A DNA stretch of 14,742 nucleotides from Clostridiaceae bacterium (GCA_012727625.1 JAAYGP010000340.1:1-14742); one strand, 5' to 3'. Shown: positions 1 through 8,716, numbered from the stretch's first letter. Numbers and translations: made by a program. The notes: generated by a model not told the origin, from the letters alone.

Positions 1-921
1 CGTGCCCTGGAAGTGGCCGCTGCCGGGGGACATAACTGCTTGTTAATCGGAAGCCCCGGAAGCGGTAAAACAATGCTGGCGCGCAGAATGCCGACCATAC
101 TTCCGGACCTGACTTTTGACGAGGCCCTGGAGGTTTCCAGAATATACAGTGTTGCCGGATTGCTGCCGCCAGGCACCTCACTTATGACAAAAAGGCCTTT
201 TCGCGCGCCTCACCATACGATAAGCTCACCCGGCCTGATAGGAGGAGGAAGAATACCCCGTCCGGGGGAAGTCAGTCTTGCCCACCTTGGTGTTTTGTTC
301 CTGGATGAATTGCCTGAGTTCAGCAAAAATGCGCTCGAGGTGTTAAGGCAGCCGTTGGAGGATGGGTTTGCGTTAATATCAAGGGTTAACGGTTCAATAA
401 CATACCCTTGCCGTACAACCCTGATAGCTGCTGCCAACCCCTGCCGCTGCGGGTTTTATCTTGACGACACACGGGAGTGCACCTGTTCTTATTCTGAGAT
501 CAGGGGATATCTGGGCAAAATTTCAGGACCTTTGCTTGACAGGCTTGATATTCAGGTAGAAGTTCCCACCTTGAAATATGATGAGCTGGATAGTGACAGC
601 AAGGAAGAATCATCCTTTACAATACGGCAGAGGGTAAACGCAGCACGGTCAATACAGCAGAAGCGTTATTCAGGACTTGGCATTTACTGCAACGCACAAA
701 TGTCACCGGCGATGATCCGTAAATATTGCAGTATTGGAAGAAGCGAATCGGCTTTGCTCAGGGATGCTTTTTCAAAACTTGGACTTACAGCCCGCTCTCA
801 TAACAGGATACTGAAAGTTGCCCGCACAATCGCAGATTTGGATAATGCGGAAAATATAAATGAGGTACATATTGCGGAAGCAATTCAATACAGAGCCCTG
901 GACAGGAACCTTTACAGATAG
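1..921 (+). CDS. comM: ComM/YifB family Mg-chelatase-like AAA+ ATPase, 3' part (5' end outside window)
   Basis: The reading frame is open from base 1 (R-A-L-E-V before the first possible start codon, GTG at 13), so this is the C-terminal 306 codons of a protein whose family is usually about 500 aa. Visible along the fragment are Walker A GSPGSGKT (residues 17-24), Walker B VLFLDE (98-103), the sensor-1 stretch AAANPC (144-149), a cysteine cluster (C148, C150, C160, C162) that may bind metal, the arginine-containing LLDRLD, and the family's C-terminal helical domain with RSHNRILKVARTIADL. The missing part is the N-terminal Lon-protease-like domain. In Gram-negative bacteria ComM is a hexameric helicase that drives branch migration during natural transformation; the role in Firmicutes is inferred. 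It ends with TAG, and dprA follows 121 bases downstream, a common pairing. Confidence 0.93.
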   Translation, partial: RALEVAAAGGHNCLLIGSPGSGKTMLARRMPTILPDLTFDEALEVSRIYSVAGLLPPGTSLMTKRPFRAPHHTISSPGLIGGGRIPRPGEVSLAHLGVLFLDELPEFSKNALEVLRQPLEDGFALISRVNGSITYPCRTTLIAAANPCRCGFYLDDTRECTCSYSEIRGYLGKISGPLLDRLDIQVEVPTLKYDELDSDSKEESSFTIRQRVNAARSIQQKRYSGLGIYCNAQMSPAMIRKYCSIGRSESALLRDAFSKLGLTARSHNRILKVARTIADLDNAENINEVHIAEAIQYRALDRNLYR

Positions 922-1042
922 ATGGCAGTTACTGTTGACATCCTGATTTAATAAAATTACCGCGTGGACACATATATAGTGCAATAAGAGGAAACTTCAG
1001 CTTAAATAACAGCTTGGAGCTGTATAGCCAGAGGAGGTATAA

Positions 1043-2158
1043 ATGAACCCTGATTTAAAGGAATGGGTTTGGCTTGCAAACCTGCATGGAATAATAACCC
1101 GGAAAAAGATAGAACTGCTCAGGATATTTGAAAGCCCTCGTCAGATTTATGATGCGGATGAGATTGCCCTTGCGCAGACCGGTATTCTGAGCAGGGATAA
1201 TATTGCCTCCATAACTTCCGTGGAGGCCAGGGACAATGCCAATCGTTTCATGGAGGACCTGGCGGAAAAAAATATAGATGTTTATACACTTTGGCACAAG
1301 GATTATCCATATTTATTAAAAAACATATGTGATCCGCCTATCTGCCTTTATGCAAAAGGCAAACTTTTTGCGGAGGAGACTATTATAGCTGTTGTGGGCT
1401 CAAGAAAGGCATCCGGGTATGGATTGTCCTCAGCAAGGAAAATTTCCGCAGAGCTTGCCGGATATGATATATGTGTTATAAGCGGTATGGCAAGAGGTAT
1501 CGATACAGCAGCCCATCAGGGGGCATTGTCACAAGGTGGCAGAACCATAGCAGTTTTAGGTTGCGGACTTGACATTGTATATCCTCCGGAAAACAAAAAA
1601 CTTATGGAAAGAATACTTGAGAAAGGAGCGGTTATTTCCGAATACCCGCCGGGAGTGCAGCCGGCACCTCACCATTTTCCGGTCAGGAACAGGATTGTAA
1701 GCGGAATGTCGGTTGGTGTTCTTGTTGTAGAGGCCGGTGAAAAAAGTGGTTCTTTAATTACCGCTCAGCTTGCCCTTGAGCAGGGAAGAGATGTATACGC
1801 GCTGCCCGGCAATGTTATAAGTGTAAACAGTAAAGGCACCAATAAGCTTATTCAGGATGGGGCAAAACTTGTTACATCCGTTCAGGATATTGTTGAGGAA
1901 GTATATTGGTTTAAAAATTTTGAAAATAAACAGGTTTTAAATCCGGACAACTACCGTGAAAGCAAGAAGTTTACTGATTCTTTGGATCAGGATGAGAAAA
2001 AAGTATATGATTTGCTTTCTTACGAGAATCTTCAGATAGATGAAATTCAAAGCAGGCTTTCTTTGGATTTGCCAATTCTGCACAGGGTTTTACTGAGTCT
2101 TGAAATGAAAGGGCTGATTAAAAGGGAATCCGGCGGGAAATACATAGTTGAACCATAA
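1043..2158 (+). CDS. dprA: DNA-processing protein DprA (Smf)
   Basis: DprA binds incoming single-stranded DNA in the cytoplasm and loads RecA during transformation; it is also kept in species not known to be competent. The 371 aa length is normal. Residues 1-75 form the helical, HhH/SAM-like N-terminal region. The Rossmann-like core spans about 80-285 with VVGSRKASGYG (117-127), SGMARGIDTAAHQG (147-160), AVLGCGLDIVYPPEN (170-184), FPVRNRIVSG (212-221) and GSLITAQLALEQGRDVYALPG (236-256). A winged-helix domain fills about 315-371, as in DprA proteins with the DML1-like C-terminus. The ATG at 1043 is preceded by AGGAGG at 1032-1037, five bases away, so the start is secure. A small hairpin (CAGCT-TGG-AGCTG, 1010-1022) lies just upstream of the ribosome binding site. 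Confidence 0.96.
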   Translation: MNPDLKEWVWLANLHGIITRKKIELLRIFESPRQIYDADEIALAQTGILSRDNIASITSVEARDNANRFMEDLAEKNIDVYTLWHKDYPYLLKNICDPPICLYAKGKLFAEETIIAVVGSRKASGYGLSSARKISAELAGYDICVISGMARGIDTAAHQGALSQGGRTIAVLGCGLDIVYPPENKKLMERILEKGAVISEYPPGVQPAPHHFPVRNRIVSGMSVGVLVVEAGEKSGSLITAQLALEQGRDVYALPGNVISVNSKGTNKLIQDGAKLVTSVQDIVEEVYWFKNFENKQVLNPDNYRESKKFTDSLDQDEKKVYDLLSYENLQIDEIQSRLSLDLPILHRVLLSLEMKGLIKRESGGKYIVEP

Positions 2159-2244
2159 CGAAAACCAGCGGGATTGAAACTTTTATATCATATTTTACGT
2201 CTATTAAATAAGGGTATGGACATTTTTTAATGAGGTGCGGAGCA

Positions 2245-4899
2245 TTGAACGATAAAAAAGAAAAACTTTCCTTGCTTACATTAACAATATTTATGATTAT
2301 CTCAATTATAACACCTGTCATAGCCATTGCTGAACCGGATTCCGGAGGGATTCAGCTTGTAGTTGACGGAGGGTTTGACGGAGTCGCAAGGCTTGGAGCT
2401 TATTCCCCCATACATGTTAAAATAAGCAATGTAAACAGGAATATTAACGCGGAGGTTCAGGTGGAGGCAAGTCTTGATGCGAGCAGGAAAATATTGTTTG
2501 CAAAACCTGTTGAGTTGACTTCCGGCGGTGACATGGATGTTTATTTTGAAGTTCCCGTGGTTTCAGCAAAAAGAGTTATTACTGTCCGGGTTGTTGAAAA
2601 GAAAAAGAACCTGGCAGAAGAAAAGTATAGTTTTAAAAGGCTGCTGCCTCCTGAAACAGTGCTTATAGGTGTTCTTTCAGAAGATCCTGATTTTTACAGA
2701 TGGCTGAACGGATATGCCGTACCTTTTGTGGAGAGTTCGATTTCCGATGAAAAAATCAGGCTTATGATGGCGGCAGGGCAGGCTGTTCAGTCAGTGCCCA
2801 TTCCCGGCAAGGATGGCGTTTATAATCTGAAGCAAGCAGTAATGGTTTCTTTTGACAGGAATTCATTCCCTGATAATTCCGAAGTTTTGGATGCCTTTAA
2901 TTATCTGATTATAAGCAAATACGACACTGGTTTATTAAATGAAACACAGGTTAATACAATTGAAAAATGGGTTGATTCCGGTGGCGTATTAATGCTTGGT
3001 ACAGGAGTTTCATGGCAGAAGGTTTATAACGGTTTGCCCGATAGTTTAAAGCCTTTTAAAATTGAGAATATTGTTGATTACGACGCAACGGAAGCCTTAG
3101 CGGCGTTCACGGGCTTCAGCTCCTTAAAAACCACTTTAAAAACAGCCCGCGGTAATTTAGGCTTTGAGTATATGCCGCTCGTTACTTCTCAGACAAGCTA
3201 TCATACCAAAGATCCGGTCAGATTTCTGGAAAATGATATTGTTGCGGGAAATGAGCAAAATCCTTTGGTGTTAAAATACAGAAAAGGATTGGGCAATATT
3301 TTGGTTTTCACATTTGAACCTACGCTTGAGCCATTTGTCTCATATCAGTTCAGAACTCACTTTATTGAGAATGTTTTCCGGCACACGAACATTAACAGCA
3401 ATCTGTTCTATGAATACAGACAGGATTATTACATTAAGCAAAACTATTCCAATATAAATTTTCAAACCCTTGTAACAAATGTTCCCAGCGATAAGGAGCC
3501 TTCTTTTTTATTAATTTTTGTCGGGCTGTTAATATATGTTATCATTATAGGACCGGTTCTTTATTTGATACTTAAAAAAGCAGACCGCCGTGATTGGGCC
3601 TGGGCAATAATCCCCATGCTGTCAGTTATCTTTTTGGGAGGAATGTATGTTTTCGGTTTTAAAAGCAGATATACTTCGGCTGTGACAAATACAATTTCCG
3701 TGATTGAAGCACAGGCGGGAACAAACGAGGCTGTAATAACCTCATTTGTTGGCGTATTTAACAACAAACGGGGAACCATGAAGATGGAGTATGGATACAA
3801 CAGTGGAATCAAACTGCCTTTTCTGAAAAGCGATAACAGGTATTACGGCACTGAAACAGACGGATTGATCGTTGGTAAATATACCACCGGCGATAACATC
3901 ACATATGAGCATTACAATGTTATGTTATGGACACCATTGCTTTTAAATGCAGAAAAAACAATACAATTTGACGGGGATCTTTTAAAGGATGTTTATTTTA
4001 AGGACAACTCCCTCAAGGGCACAATAATTAACACATCACAGTATGATTTGCTTGATGCCGTGATTATTGCGGGGAGAAACAAAATTCCCATAGGGAATAT
4101 TATCGCGGGTGACACCCTGCAGTTTGACATACCCCTTGAAGATAATGAGGAAATATATAAGGGGGTTCAGGAGTACCTTGACGGGGAATTTGGAAGAACC
4201 TATTACACAAGACCCGCGAATTATCCTCCCAACTACAGGGAAAAGATGAGAGTCCGTGAACTTTTCAAAAGGTATATAAACAGCATGCAATGGTCTGAAA
4301 CAAAGATTTTCCTGCTGGCCCGCAATGAACAGATTATTGATTTCGGGTTAAAGGTAAACAATAAAAAGCCGGATGAATACTGTCACAATATTATTTGTGT
4401 TGAATCTGATATTATATTCCAGCCTGGAAGCATTGTTGAAATACCCAAGGGCATAATACAGGCAAATTTCTATCAGAGTGGTGATGATGTTGGCTGGCTT
4501 GACAGTGAAAACAGTATACGCGTTAACAGAACGGGAGAAATGGAATTCAGATTTCTTCTGCCCGATATGCTTGACTATACTGAATTAAGCATTTCAACAG
4601 GGAGTTATATACCACATTATGTAAATTATAACATTAGTGACAATCCCGGACAGATAGAAATAATAAAAAACAAATATGAATATTACCTGTATAATACAAA
4701 AACCCGCCTTTGGGATCCGATAAGTGAATCTGTTACCATTTCTGAAGATGTGGAAAGCTATATAGGATATGGCAATGAGGTGCTGATGAAAATAAGTGTT
4801 GTTGAAATAGGTAAACCGGATCATTCCGGACAGATCAGGAATTACGAACGTGAACTTCTTGCCATGCCTGAAATATCGGTGAGGGGGGTGGCAAAATAA
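2245..4899 (+). CDS. Large exported protein with two TM segments and a GATase-like region, first gene of the ABC/MoxR cluster
   Basis: I do not recognise a named gene. The start is best placed at TTG 2245 (884 aa): GAGGTG at 2232-2237 lies seven bases before it, whereas the in-frame ATG at 2230 has no ribosome binding site and only adds MRCGA. From the TTG the protein begins with a typical signal peptide (NDKKEK, then a hydrophobic run ending near AIA-EP). Counting from the ATG, residues 40-420 are extracytoplasmic and include NYLIISKYDTGLL and WVDSGGVLMLGTG (224-258), a pattern seen in glutamine-amidotransferase-like domains of such proteins. Two TM helices follow (about 424-448 and 455-476), separated by a basic loop (KKADRRDWAW). 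The last 410 residues form a second, beta-rich outside domain. The TAA stop shares one base with the ABC ATPase start, so the two are translationally coupled. Function is inferred only from context: an envelope-exposed partner of the ABC exporter. Confidence 0.85.
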   Translation: MNDKKEKLSLLTLTIFMIISIITPVIAIAEPDSGGIQLVVDGGFDGVARLGAYSPIHVKISNVNRNINAEVQVEASLDASRKILFAKPVELTSGGDMDVYFEVPVVSAKRVITVRVVEKKKNLAEEKYSFKRLLPPETVLIGVLSEDPDFYRWLNGYAVPFVESSISDEKIRLMMAAGQAVQSVPIPGKDGVYNLKQAVMVSFDRNSFPDNSEVLDAFNYLIISKYDTGLLNETQVNTIEKWVDSGGVLMLGTGVSWQKVYNGLPDSLKPFKIENIVDYDATEALAAFTGFSSLKTTLKTARGNLGFEYMPLVTSQTSYHTKDPVRFLENDIVAGNEQNPLVLKYRKGLGNILVFTFEPTLEPFVSYQFRTHFIENVFRHTNINSNLFYEYRQDYYIKQNYSNINFQTLVTNVPSDKEPSFLLIFVGLLIYVIIIGPVLYLILKKADRRDWAWAIIPMLSVIFLGGMYVFGFKSRYTSAVTNTISVIEAQAGTNEAVITSFVGVFNNKRGTMKMEYGYNSGIKLPFLKSDNRYYGTETDGLIVGKYTTGDNITYEHYNVMLWTPLLLNAEKTIQFDGDLLKDVYFKDNSLKGTIINTSQYDLLDAVIIAGRNKIPIGNIIAGDTLQFDIPLEDNEEIYKGVQEYLDGEFGRTYYTRPANYPPNYREKMRVRELFKRYINSMQWSETKIFLLARNEQIIDFGLKVNNKKPDEYCHNIICVESDIIFQPGSIVEIPKGIIQANFYQSGDDVGWLDSENSIRVNRTGEMEFRFLLPDMLDYTELSISTGSYIPHYVNYNISDNPGQIEIIKNKYEYYLYNTKTRLWDPISESVTISEDVESYIGYGNEVLMKISVVEIGKPDHSGQIRNYERELLAMPEISVRGVAK

Positions 4900-5828
4900 T
4901 GATGCTTCATGTTGAAAACCTGACAAAGAGATATAACGGGACATTGGCGGTGGATCGCCTGAATATGGATATTCCGGAGGGTGAAATATATGGATTTGTC
5001 GGTGCAAACGGAGCGGGCAAAACCACCACAATGAGAATTATCGCGGGGCTTTTGGCCCCTTCCTCAGGAAAAGTCTTTATTGGTGGAATAGATGTGTTTA
5101 AAGAGCCTCTTGAAGTAAAAAAACATATCGGATACATGCCCGATTTTTTCGGTGTGTATGATGATTTAAAGGTTTATGAATATATGGATTTTTATGCGGG
5201 TCTTTATGGGATTTCAAAACAGAAAAGCCGGGGGTTGACCGATTCGTTGCTGGAATTGGTACGCTTAACAAATAAAAAAGATGCCTATGTTGACACTCTT
5301 TCAAGAGGTATGAAACAAAGGCTGTGCCTTGCAAGAAGTCTTATTCATGACCCCGAATTTCTGATCCTTGACGAGCCTGCCTCAGGTCTTGACCCAAGGG
5401 CAAGGGTTGAGATGACAGAGATATTAAAAGAGCTGCGTTCCCTTGGGAAGACCATTCTTATAAGCTCTCACATTCTTCATGAGCTTTCGGAATTATGCAC
5501 ATCAATAGGGATTATTGATGCGGGGAAATTGATTGCCAGCGGTTCTGTTCAGGATATATTGGAAAAAATGTCCCATGCAAACCAGGTGAAGATTCGTGTT
5601 TCATCGAAAGAAGAGGAAGCTGTGAAAATTCTTATGGAAATACCGGGCATTGGTTCAATCAGCTCCGTTGTAGGAGTTATTGACGTAAATATGGAGGGTG
5701 GAGATGAAGCCTGTGTCAGAGTGCTTAAAACACTTGTGGAAAGGGATATCCCCGTGGTATCCTTCCAGCCCGTTGAGAGTTCCCTGGAGACCGTATTCAT
5801 GCAGTTAACAAAGGGGGAAGAACAATGA
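4899..5828 (+). CDS. ABC-2 type transporter, ATP-binding subunit
   Basis: A 309 aa nucleotide-binding subunit of the CcmA-like class, which hydrolyses ATP at the inner face of the membrane to power the permease encoded next. Motifs in order are Walker A GANGAGKTT (35-43), signature LSRGMKQ (134-140), Walker B FLILDEP (154-160), D-loop SGLD (162-165) and the switch histidine in SSHI (H191). At the Q-loop, IGYMPDFFGVYDD (77-89) carries Asp where most relatives have Gln. Residues 210-309 are a variable accessory domain. ATG 4899 overlaps the previous stop (TAATG); a purine-rich AGGGGGGTG at about 4882-4890 serves as ribosome binding site, and the adjacent ATG at 4902 is an equally possible start. 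The stop overlaps the permease start as ATGA. The substrate cannot be read from the sequence. Confidence 0.94.
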   Translation: MMLHVENLTKRYNGTLAVDRLNMDIPEGEIYGFVGANGAGKTTTMRIIAGLLAPSSGKVFIGGIDVFKEPLEVKKHIGYMPDFFGVYDDLKVYEYMDFYAGLYGISKQKSRGLTDSLLELVRLTNKKDAYVDTLSRGMKQRLCLARSLIHDPEFLILDEPASGLDPRARVEMTEILKELRSLGKTILISSHILHELSELCTSIGIIDAGKLIASGSVQDILEKMSHANQVKIRVSSKEEEAVKILMEIPGIGSISSVVGVIDVNMEGGDEACVRVLKTLVERDIPVVSFQPVESSLETVFMQLTKGEEQ

Positions 5829-6727
5829 AGATAAATCCGATACTGCAAAAGGACATAAAAACCAAATTAAGGGGATGGCGCTCAGTAATACTGATTTGCT
5901 CCTATGTAACCCTTTTAATATTTATTCTTTTGATATACTTTGTCGGAAATGACCTGATATATTCTTATACCATGCCAAGTTTCAACCCCCGTGTAGCAAT
6001 CGGCGGTTATAATCTTTTGATAACGTTTCAGTTTGCGCTGTTGTATCTTGCGGTTCCTGCAATAATCGCAACCTCAATCAGCAGTGAACGCGAAAGGCAA
6101 ACCCTGGATTTGATGCTTGTTACAAAGACACCGGCAAGAGAAATAATTGCTGGAAAAATATTGGTTTCAATAGCTCATATTCTGCTGCTTCTTATAGCTT
6201 CAATGCCTGTTGTGGGTGTTGTGTTTTTCTTTGGCGGCATAGGTTTTCCGGACCTTTTAAAGCTTATTTTCTTCTATATATTAACCTCACTTTTTGTAGC
6301 AAGCAGCGGGGTATTTTTCTCAACAATCTTTAAGAGAAATATTGTTTCCATAATAACAACCTACATTTTTTTAGGGTTAATGACTTTCGGTCCTTTTCTT
6401 GGCTTTTTCGCCTATAGCCTGTTAAATCAAATGACATTCAGCCCAACATACAGATCCATAGCCTTAAGCCTTTTCCCATCGCCTGTGTTTGGATTTTTAT
6501 CATTTTATTTCAGCGGAACCAGCCATTATGATATTTTTGGTTCGTATTACGGGCATGGATTATTTTCAAGCATTGCCTATGAATTTGAAGTTTTAATTGC
6601 ATCTGAAACAGGTTTGTTGAGATATATGCAGCCATGGATTGTAAACGGTATTTTCAGTGTTTTGTTTTCTTTGTTGCTGATTTTATTAAGCTCCGCGGCC
6701 TTAAATCCTGTAAGGCGGAAAAAATGA
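5825..6727 (+). CDS. ABC-2 type transporter, permease subunit
   Basis: A 300 aa integral membrane protein, partner of the ATPase just upstream. It starts inside that gene's stop (ATGA, 5825-5828), with GGGGGAAG just before serving as ribosome binding site. About six hydrophobic helices are visible, near residues 19-40, 62-83, 110-133, 145-166, 172-197 and 273-292. Between the second and third lies SSERERQTLDLMLVTKTPAREIIAGK (86-111, written here by key residues E88, R91, T93, L94, P103, E106, G110, K111), which matches the conserved coupling region of ABC-2 permeases. The protein ends in a basic tail (RRKK). The short and complete set of six helices fits a permease that works as a homodimer. 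The exported substrate is unknown; the MoxR/vWA neighbours hint at an envelope-related cargo. Confidence 0.92.
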   Translation: MKINPILQKDIKTKLRGWRSVILICSYVTLLIFILLIYFVGNDLIYSYTMPSFNPRVAIGGYNLLITFQFALLYLAVPAIIATSISSERERQTLDLMLVTKTPAREIIAGKILVSIAHILLLLIASMPVVGVVFFFGGIGFPDLLKLIFFYILTSLFVASSGVFFSTIFKRNIVSIITTYIFLGLMTFGPFLGFFAYSLLNQMTFSPTYRSIALSLFPSPVFGFLSFYFSGTSHYDIFGSYYGHGLFSSIAYEFEVLIASETGLLRYMQPWIVNGIFSVLFSLLLILLSSAALNPVRRKK

Positions 6728-6846
6728 AAGGGTTGGTTGCCGCCAAGGCAATATGGATATGGAAATGGCGGGAAAAAAGTTTCCGATACAGTTTACAGGT
6801 TCTGCTAAAAGATATTGCGCAAAAGAAGGAGGCTTTGGCGGTATGA
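6724..6846 (+). CDS. Possible 40-aa microprotein coupled to the permease gene
   Basis: A 40-codon ORF (MKGLVAAKAIWIWKWREK..., ending KKEALAV) starts within the permease stop as ATGA, with AAGGCGG at 6712-6718 five bases before the ATG. It is basic and rich in Trp near the N-terminus, with no recognisable domain. The same ATGA overlap joins other genuine genes in this cluster, which argues for translation, but the short length and lack of a known family leave open that it is a decayed remnant. The same DNA can be read in another frame (6753-6911, 52 codons, containing KEGGFGGMKLGEG), so the true coding frame here is not certain. Confidence 0.35.
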   Translation: MKGLVAAKAIWIWKWREKSFRYSLQVLLKDIAQKKEALAV

Positions 6847-6911
6847 AGCTTGGAGAGGGTGTTAACGGTAACAAGTTACAAGGGCATTTTTTTATTATAT
6901 TATTTATATAA
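6843..6911 (+). CDS. Possible 22-aa peptide ORF with an ideal ribosome binding site
   Basis: This ORF starts as ATGA inside the stop of the 40-aa ORF and has a perfect AAGGAGG at 6826-6832, ten bases before the ATG. The product would be 22 aa, MKLGEGVNGNKLQG followed by a hydrophobic tail (HFFIILFI). It could be a leader or coupling peptide, a small membrane peptide, or the start of a gene lost by deletion. No family is recognised. The following gene begins 25 bases later with its own ribosome binding site. Confidence 0.25.
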   Translation: MKLGEGVNGNKLQGHFFIILFI

Positions 6912-6936
6912 GGCGTAACCAATGAAAGGATTATAA

Positions 6937-8652
6937 ATGGATACCAGGTATATAATCAGGGCTTTAAGGCCTTTGAAACGAAAAATTCATTTTGAAAGAG
7001 CCGTGAAATCAGTTTTATATATGCTTCTTGCAGCCGGAATTGCAGTGTTAATACTTGCAATGGTATCGCTGTTTGCGGTCGTCCCTTTTGTCCGCATGAA
7101 GATGCTTGCAATTCTGACCATAGCGTTTTTTGCCGGCATTATTGCGGCGTTATTCCTTGTTCCGTCCCAAAATAGGGTTATAATTACCGCGGACAGTTTA
7201 GGGCTTGAGGAAAGGGTTATCACAACATGGTATTTAAAAGATGACAACTCTCCCGTATCCATGCTGCAAAGGGAGGATACCATAGCATCACTTGGTGGAA
7301 TAAACTTAAAAAAAGCATATAAATTCAGAATTTCAAAAGAACTTATTGTTTCGGTTTTTGTAATTATTGTCGCTGCTTTTCTGGTATCATTTATTCCGGG
7401 TAAAGTGGCTGATGATACGCGTCTTTTGGAATCTTTAATTACTGAAATGAATAAGCAGGAAGAAATGCTTGAAAAAGAACTTGAAAAGCAAATGAAAGCT
7501 CATCAGGGTATGAGCGTAAAGCAGCTTGAAGAGCTTAAAGCGCTGCTTGAGAAGCTGAAGGAAGAGTTTGACAAGGCAAAAACCGAGGAAGATGCTTTAA
7601 AAGCATTGGCACAAATGGAAAACCTCCTTGAAAAACTTAAGGAGCAAAATCCACAACAGGATTTAAAAGCTCTGGAAAATATGCTTGCCGGCTCATCTTT
7701 AACGGAAAGTTTGGGCGGCGCATTGAAAAATGAGGATGAAGAAGCGTTAAAGGAAGCTTTGGATAGACTTAAAAAAGAATTGGAAAACATGGATAACAGG
7801 GAAGAATTATCAGAGCTTATAAAGCAGGCCGCGCAAAATATGGCAAATAATTCAATGATGGCGGAAGCACTGGATAAAATTGCGTCCTCTGCATCAGATG
7901 GCAGCTTAAGCGGGGAAGAGATCGCACAAAGCCTTAAAGACCTTATTGAACAGGCTATGGAAAACGCATCAGGCATGCAGGATTTTATGCAGGCTGCAGG
8001 TAACCTTGGAGAAGCAGCGAAAAGAGCAAAGCTTGCCATTGCATCGGTGGGCAGGTATATAGCCCAGGGAAGGAGCAGCGGCAACGCTCAGCAAGGAGGT
8101 CAAAACCAGGGAAGCCAATCAGAAAATAAAGAAAGACAACCGGGAGGCCAGGGTCAGGGGGGCCAATCAGGCGACCGGAACCATGGAGACCAAGACACCA
8201 GTCAGGGTCAGGGCGGCCAAAACGGAAGCCAGGGCCAGGGAGATCAGCCCGGTAACCAGGGTCAGGGCGGGCAGTCCCAGGGTCAGGGTGAGGACGGAGG
8301 AGCGGGAGCCGGTTCAGGTTCCACCAACGAGGACGCAGGATACAATGAAGGGGATCAACCCGGCAGCGGCCGTGCTCCCGGCGACAGAAAAGGAAATGAA
8401 TACAGGAGTATTTATATACCGGAACGTTTAGGCGGAGAGGGCAATGAATCACTTATATCAGGGCAGAAACTTCAGTCCGGCAGCAGCACATTTATTGAAG
8501 CTGACGGTGCTCCTGTTCAGAAAGGAGTTATGTTGCCCTGGAATGAGGTTTTAAGCGAATACAGGGAAGAAGCTGTCCAGTCAATGGAGAGACAGGATAT
8601 TCCGGCGGGTCTGGAAATGCTGGTAAGGGATTATTTCAGTTCACTGGAATAG
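6937..8652 (+). CDS. Membrane-anchored coiled-coil protein with Gly/Gln repeat (DUF4175-like, MoxR-cluster type)
   Basis: 571 aa, start ATG 6937 with GAAAGGA at 6924-6930. Three hydrophobic segments occur at about residues 23-48, 55-75 and 136-154. They are followed by a long charged helical, coiled-coil region (about 160-345, rich in EELKALLEKLKEE-like heptads), then a Gly/Gln/Ser/Asp-rich low-complexity linker (about 375-485) holding a 9-residue repeat. The C-terminus carries GVMLPWNEVLSEYREEA and IPAGLEMLVRDYFSSLE; the ending IP....VRDYFS.L recurs in proteins encoded beside MoxR/DUF58/vWA genes, which is the main ground for the assignment. The family's job is not established; a scaffold or adaptor across the membrane is inferred. 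It sits between the permease and MoxR, with 64 bases before the latter. Confidence 0.85.
   Translation: MDTRYIIRALRPLKRKIHFERAVKSVLYMLLAAGIAVLILAMVSLFAVVPFVRMKMLAILTIAFFAGIIAALFLVPSQNRVIITADSLGLEERVITTWYLKDDNSPVSMLQREDTIASLGGINLKKAYKFRISKELIVSVFVIIVAAFLVSFIPGKVADDTRLLESLITEMNKQEEMLEKELEKQMKAHQGMSVKQLEELKALLEKLKEEFDKAKTEEDALKALAQMENLLEKLKEQNPQQDLKALENMLAGSSLTESLGGALKNEDEEALKEALDRLKKELENMDNREELSELIKQAAQNMANNSMMAEALDKIASSASDGSLSGEEIAQSLKDLIEQAMENASGMQDFMQAAGNLGEAAKRAKLAIASVGRYIAQGRSSGNAQQGGQNQGSQSENKERQPGGQGQGGQSGDRNHGDQDTSQGQGGQNGSQGQGDQPGNQGQGGQSQGQGEDGGAGAGSGSTNEDAGYNEGDQPGSGRAPGDRKGNEYRSIYIPERLGGEGNESLISGQKLQSGSSTFIEADGAPVQKGVMLPWNEVLSEYREEAVQSMERQDIPAGLEMLVRDYFSSLE
8146..8301 (+). repeat. 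Degenerate 27-bp tandem repeat inside the coiled-coil membrane gene
   Basis: Six consecutive units of 27 bp (one shortened to 21 bp) encode the 9-residue series GQGQGGQSG, DRNHGDQDT, SQGQGGQNG, SQGQGDQPG, NQGQGGQ, SQGQGEDGG. The 12-mer ccaggg(t/c)caggg recurs at 8148, 8229, 8256 and 8277, with a one-base variant at 8202. Frame is kept throughout, so copy-number change would lengthen or shorten the linker without breaking the protein. Confidence 0.8.
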
Positions 8653-8716
8653 ACGGAAAAGCAGCATTGGCAGAAAGTCAAAACAACATCTGTGAGTATG
8701 GAAACGGGAGGGTAAC

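Noticed and set aside
935..963. Perfect TTGACA -35 box upstream of dprA
   Set aside because: At 16-18 bases spacing there is no acceptable -10 box (TACCGC), so I do not call a promoter.
2174..2207. TTGAAA ... TATTAA as promoter for the ABC/MoxR cluster
   Set aside because: Spacing is 22 bases and the match is weak; the cluster promoter remains unlocated.
4594..5031. 145-codon minus-strand ORF across the junction of the exported protein and ABC ATPase
   Set aside because: It overlaps two well-supported plus-strand genes and shows no family features.
7503..8084. 193-codon minus-strand ORF opposite the coiled coil
   Set aside because: The Ser/Phe/Ala-rich product is what the reverse complement of Lys/Glu/Leu/Ala codons gives; the plus strand carries the recognised gene.
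7985..8452. 155-codon ORF on the minus strand across the Gly/Gln region
   Set aside because: It is a shadow of the GC-rich repeat on the other strand, has no ribosome binding site and gives a low-complexity Pro/Gly/Arg product.
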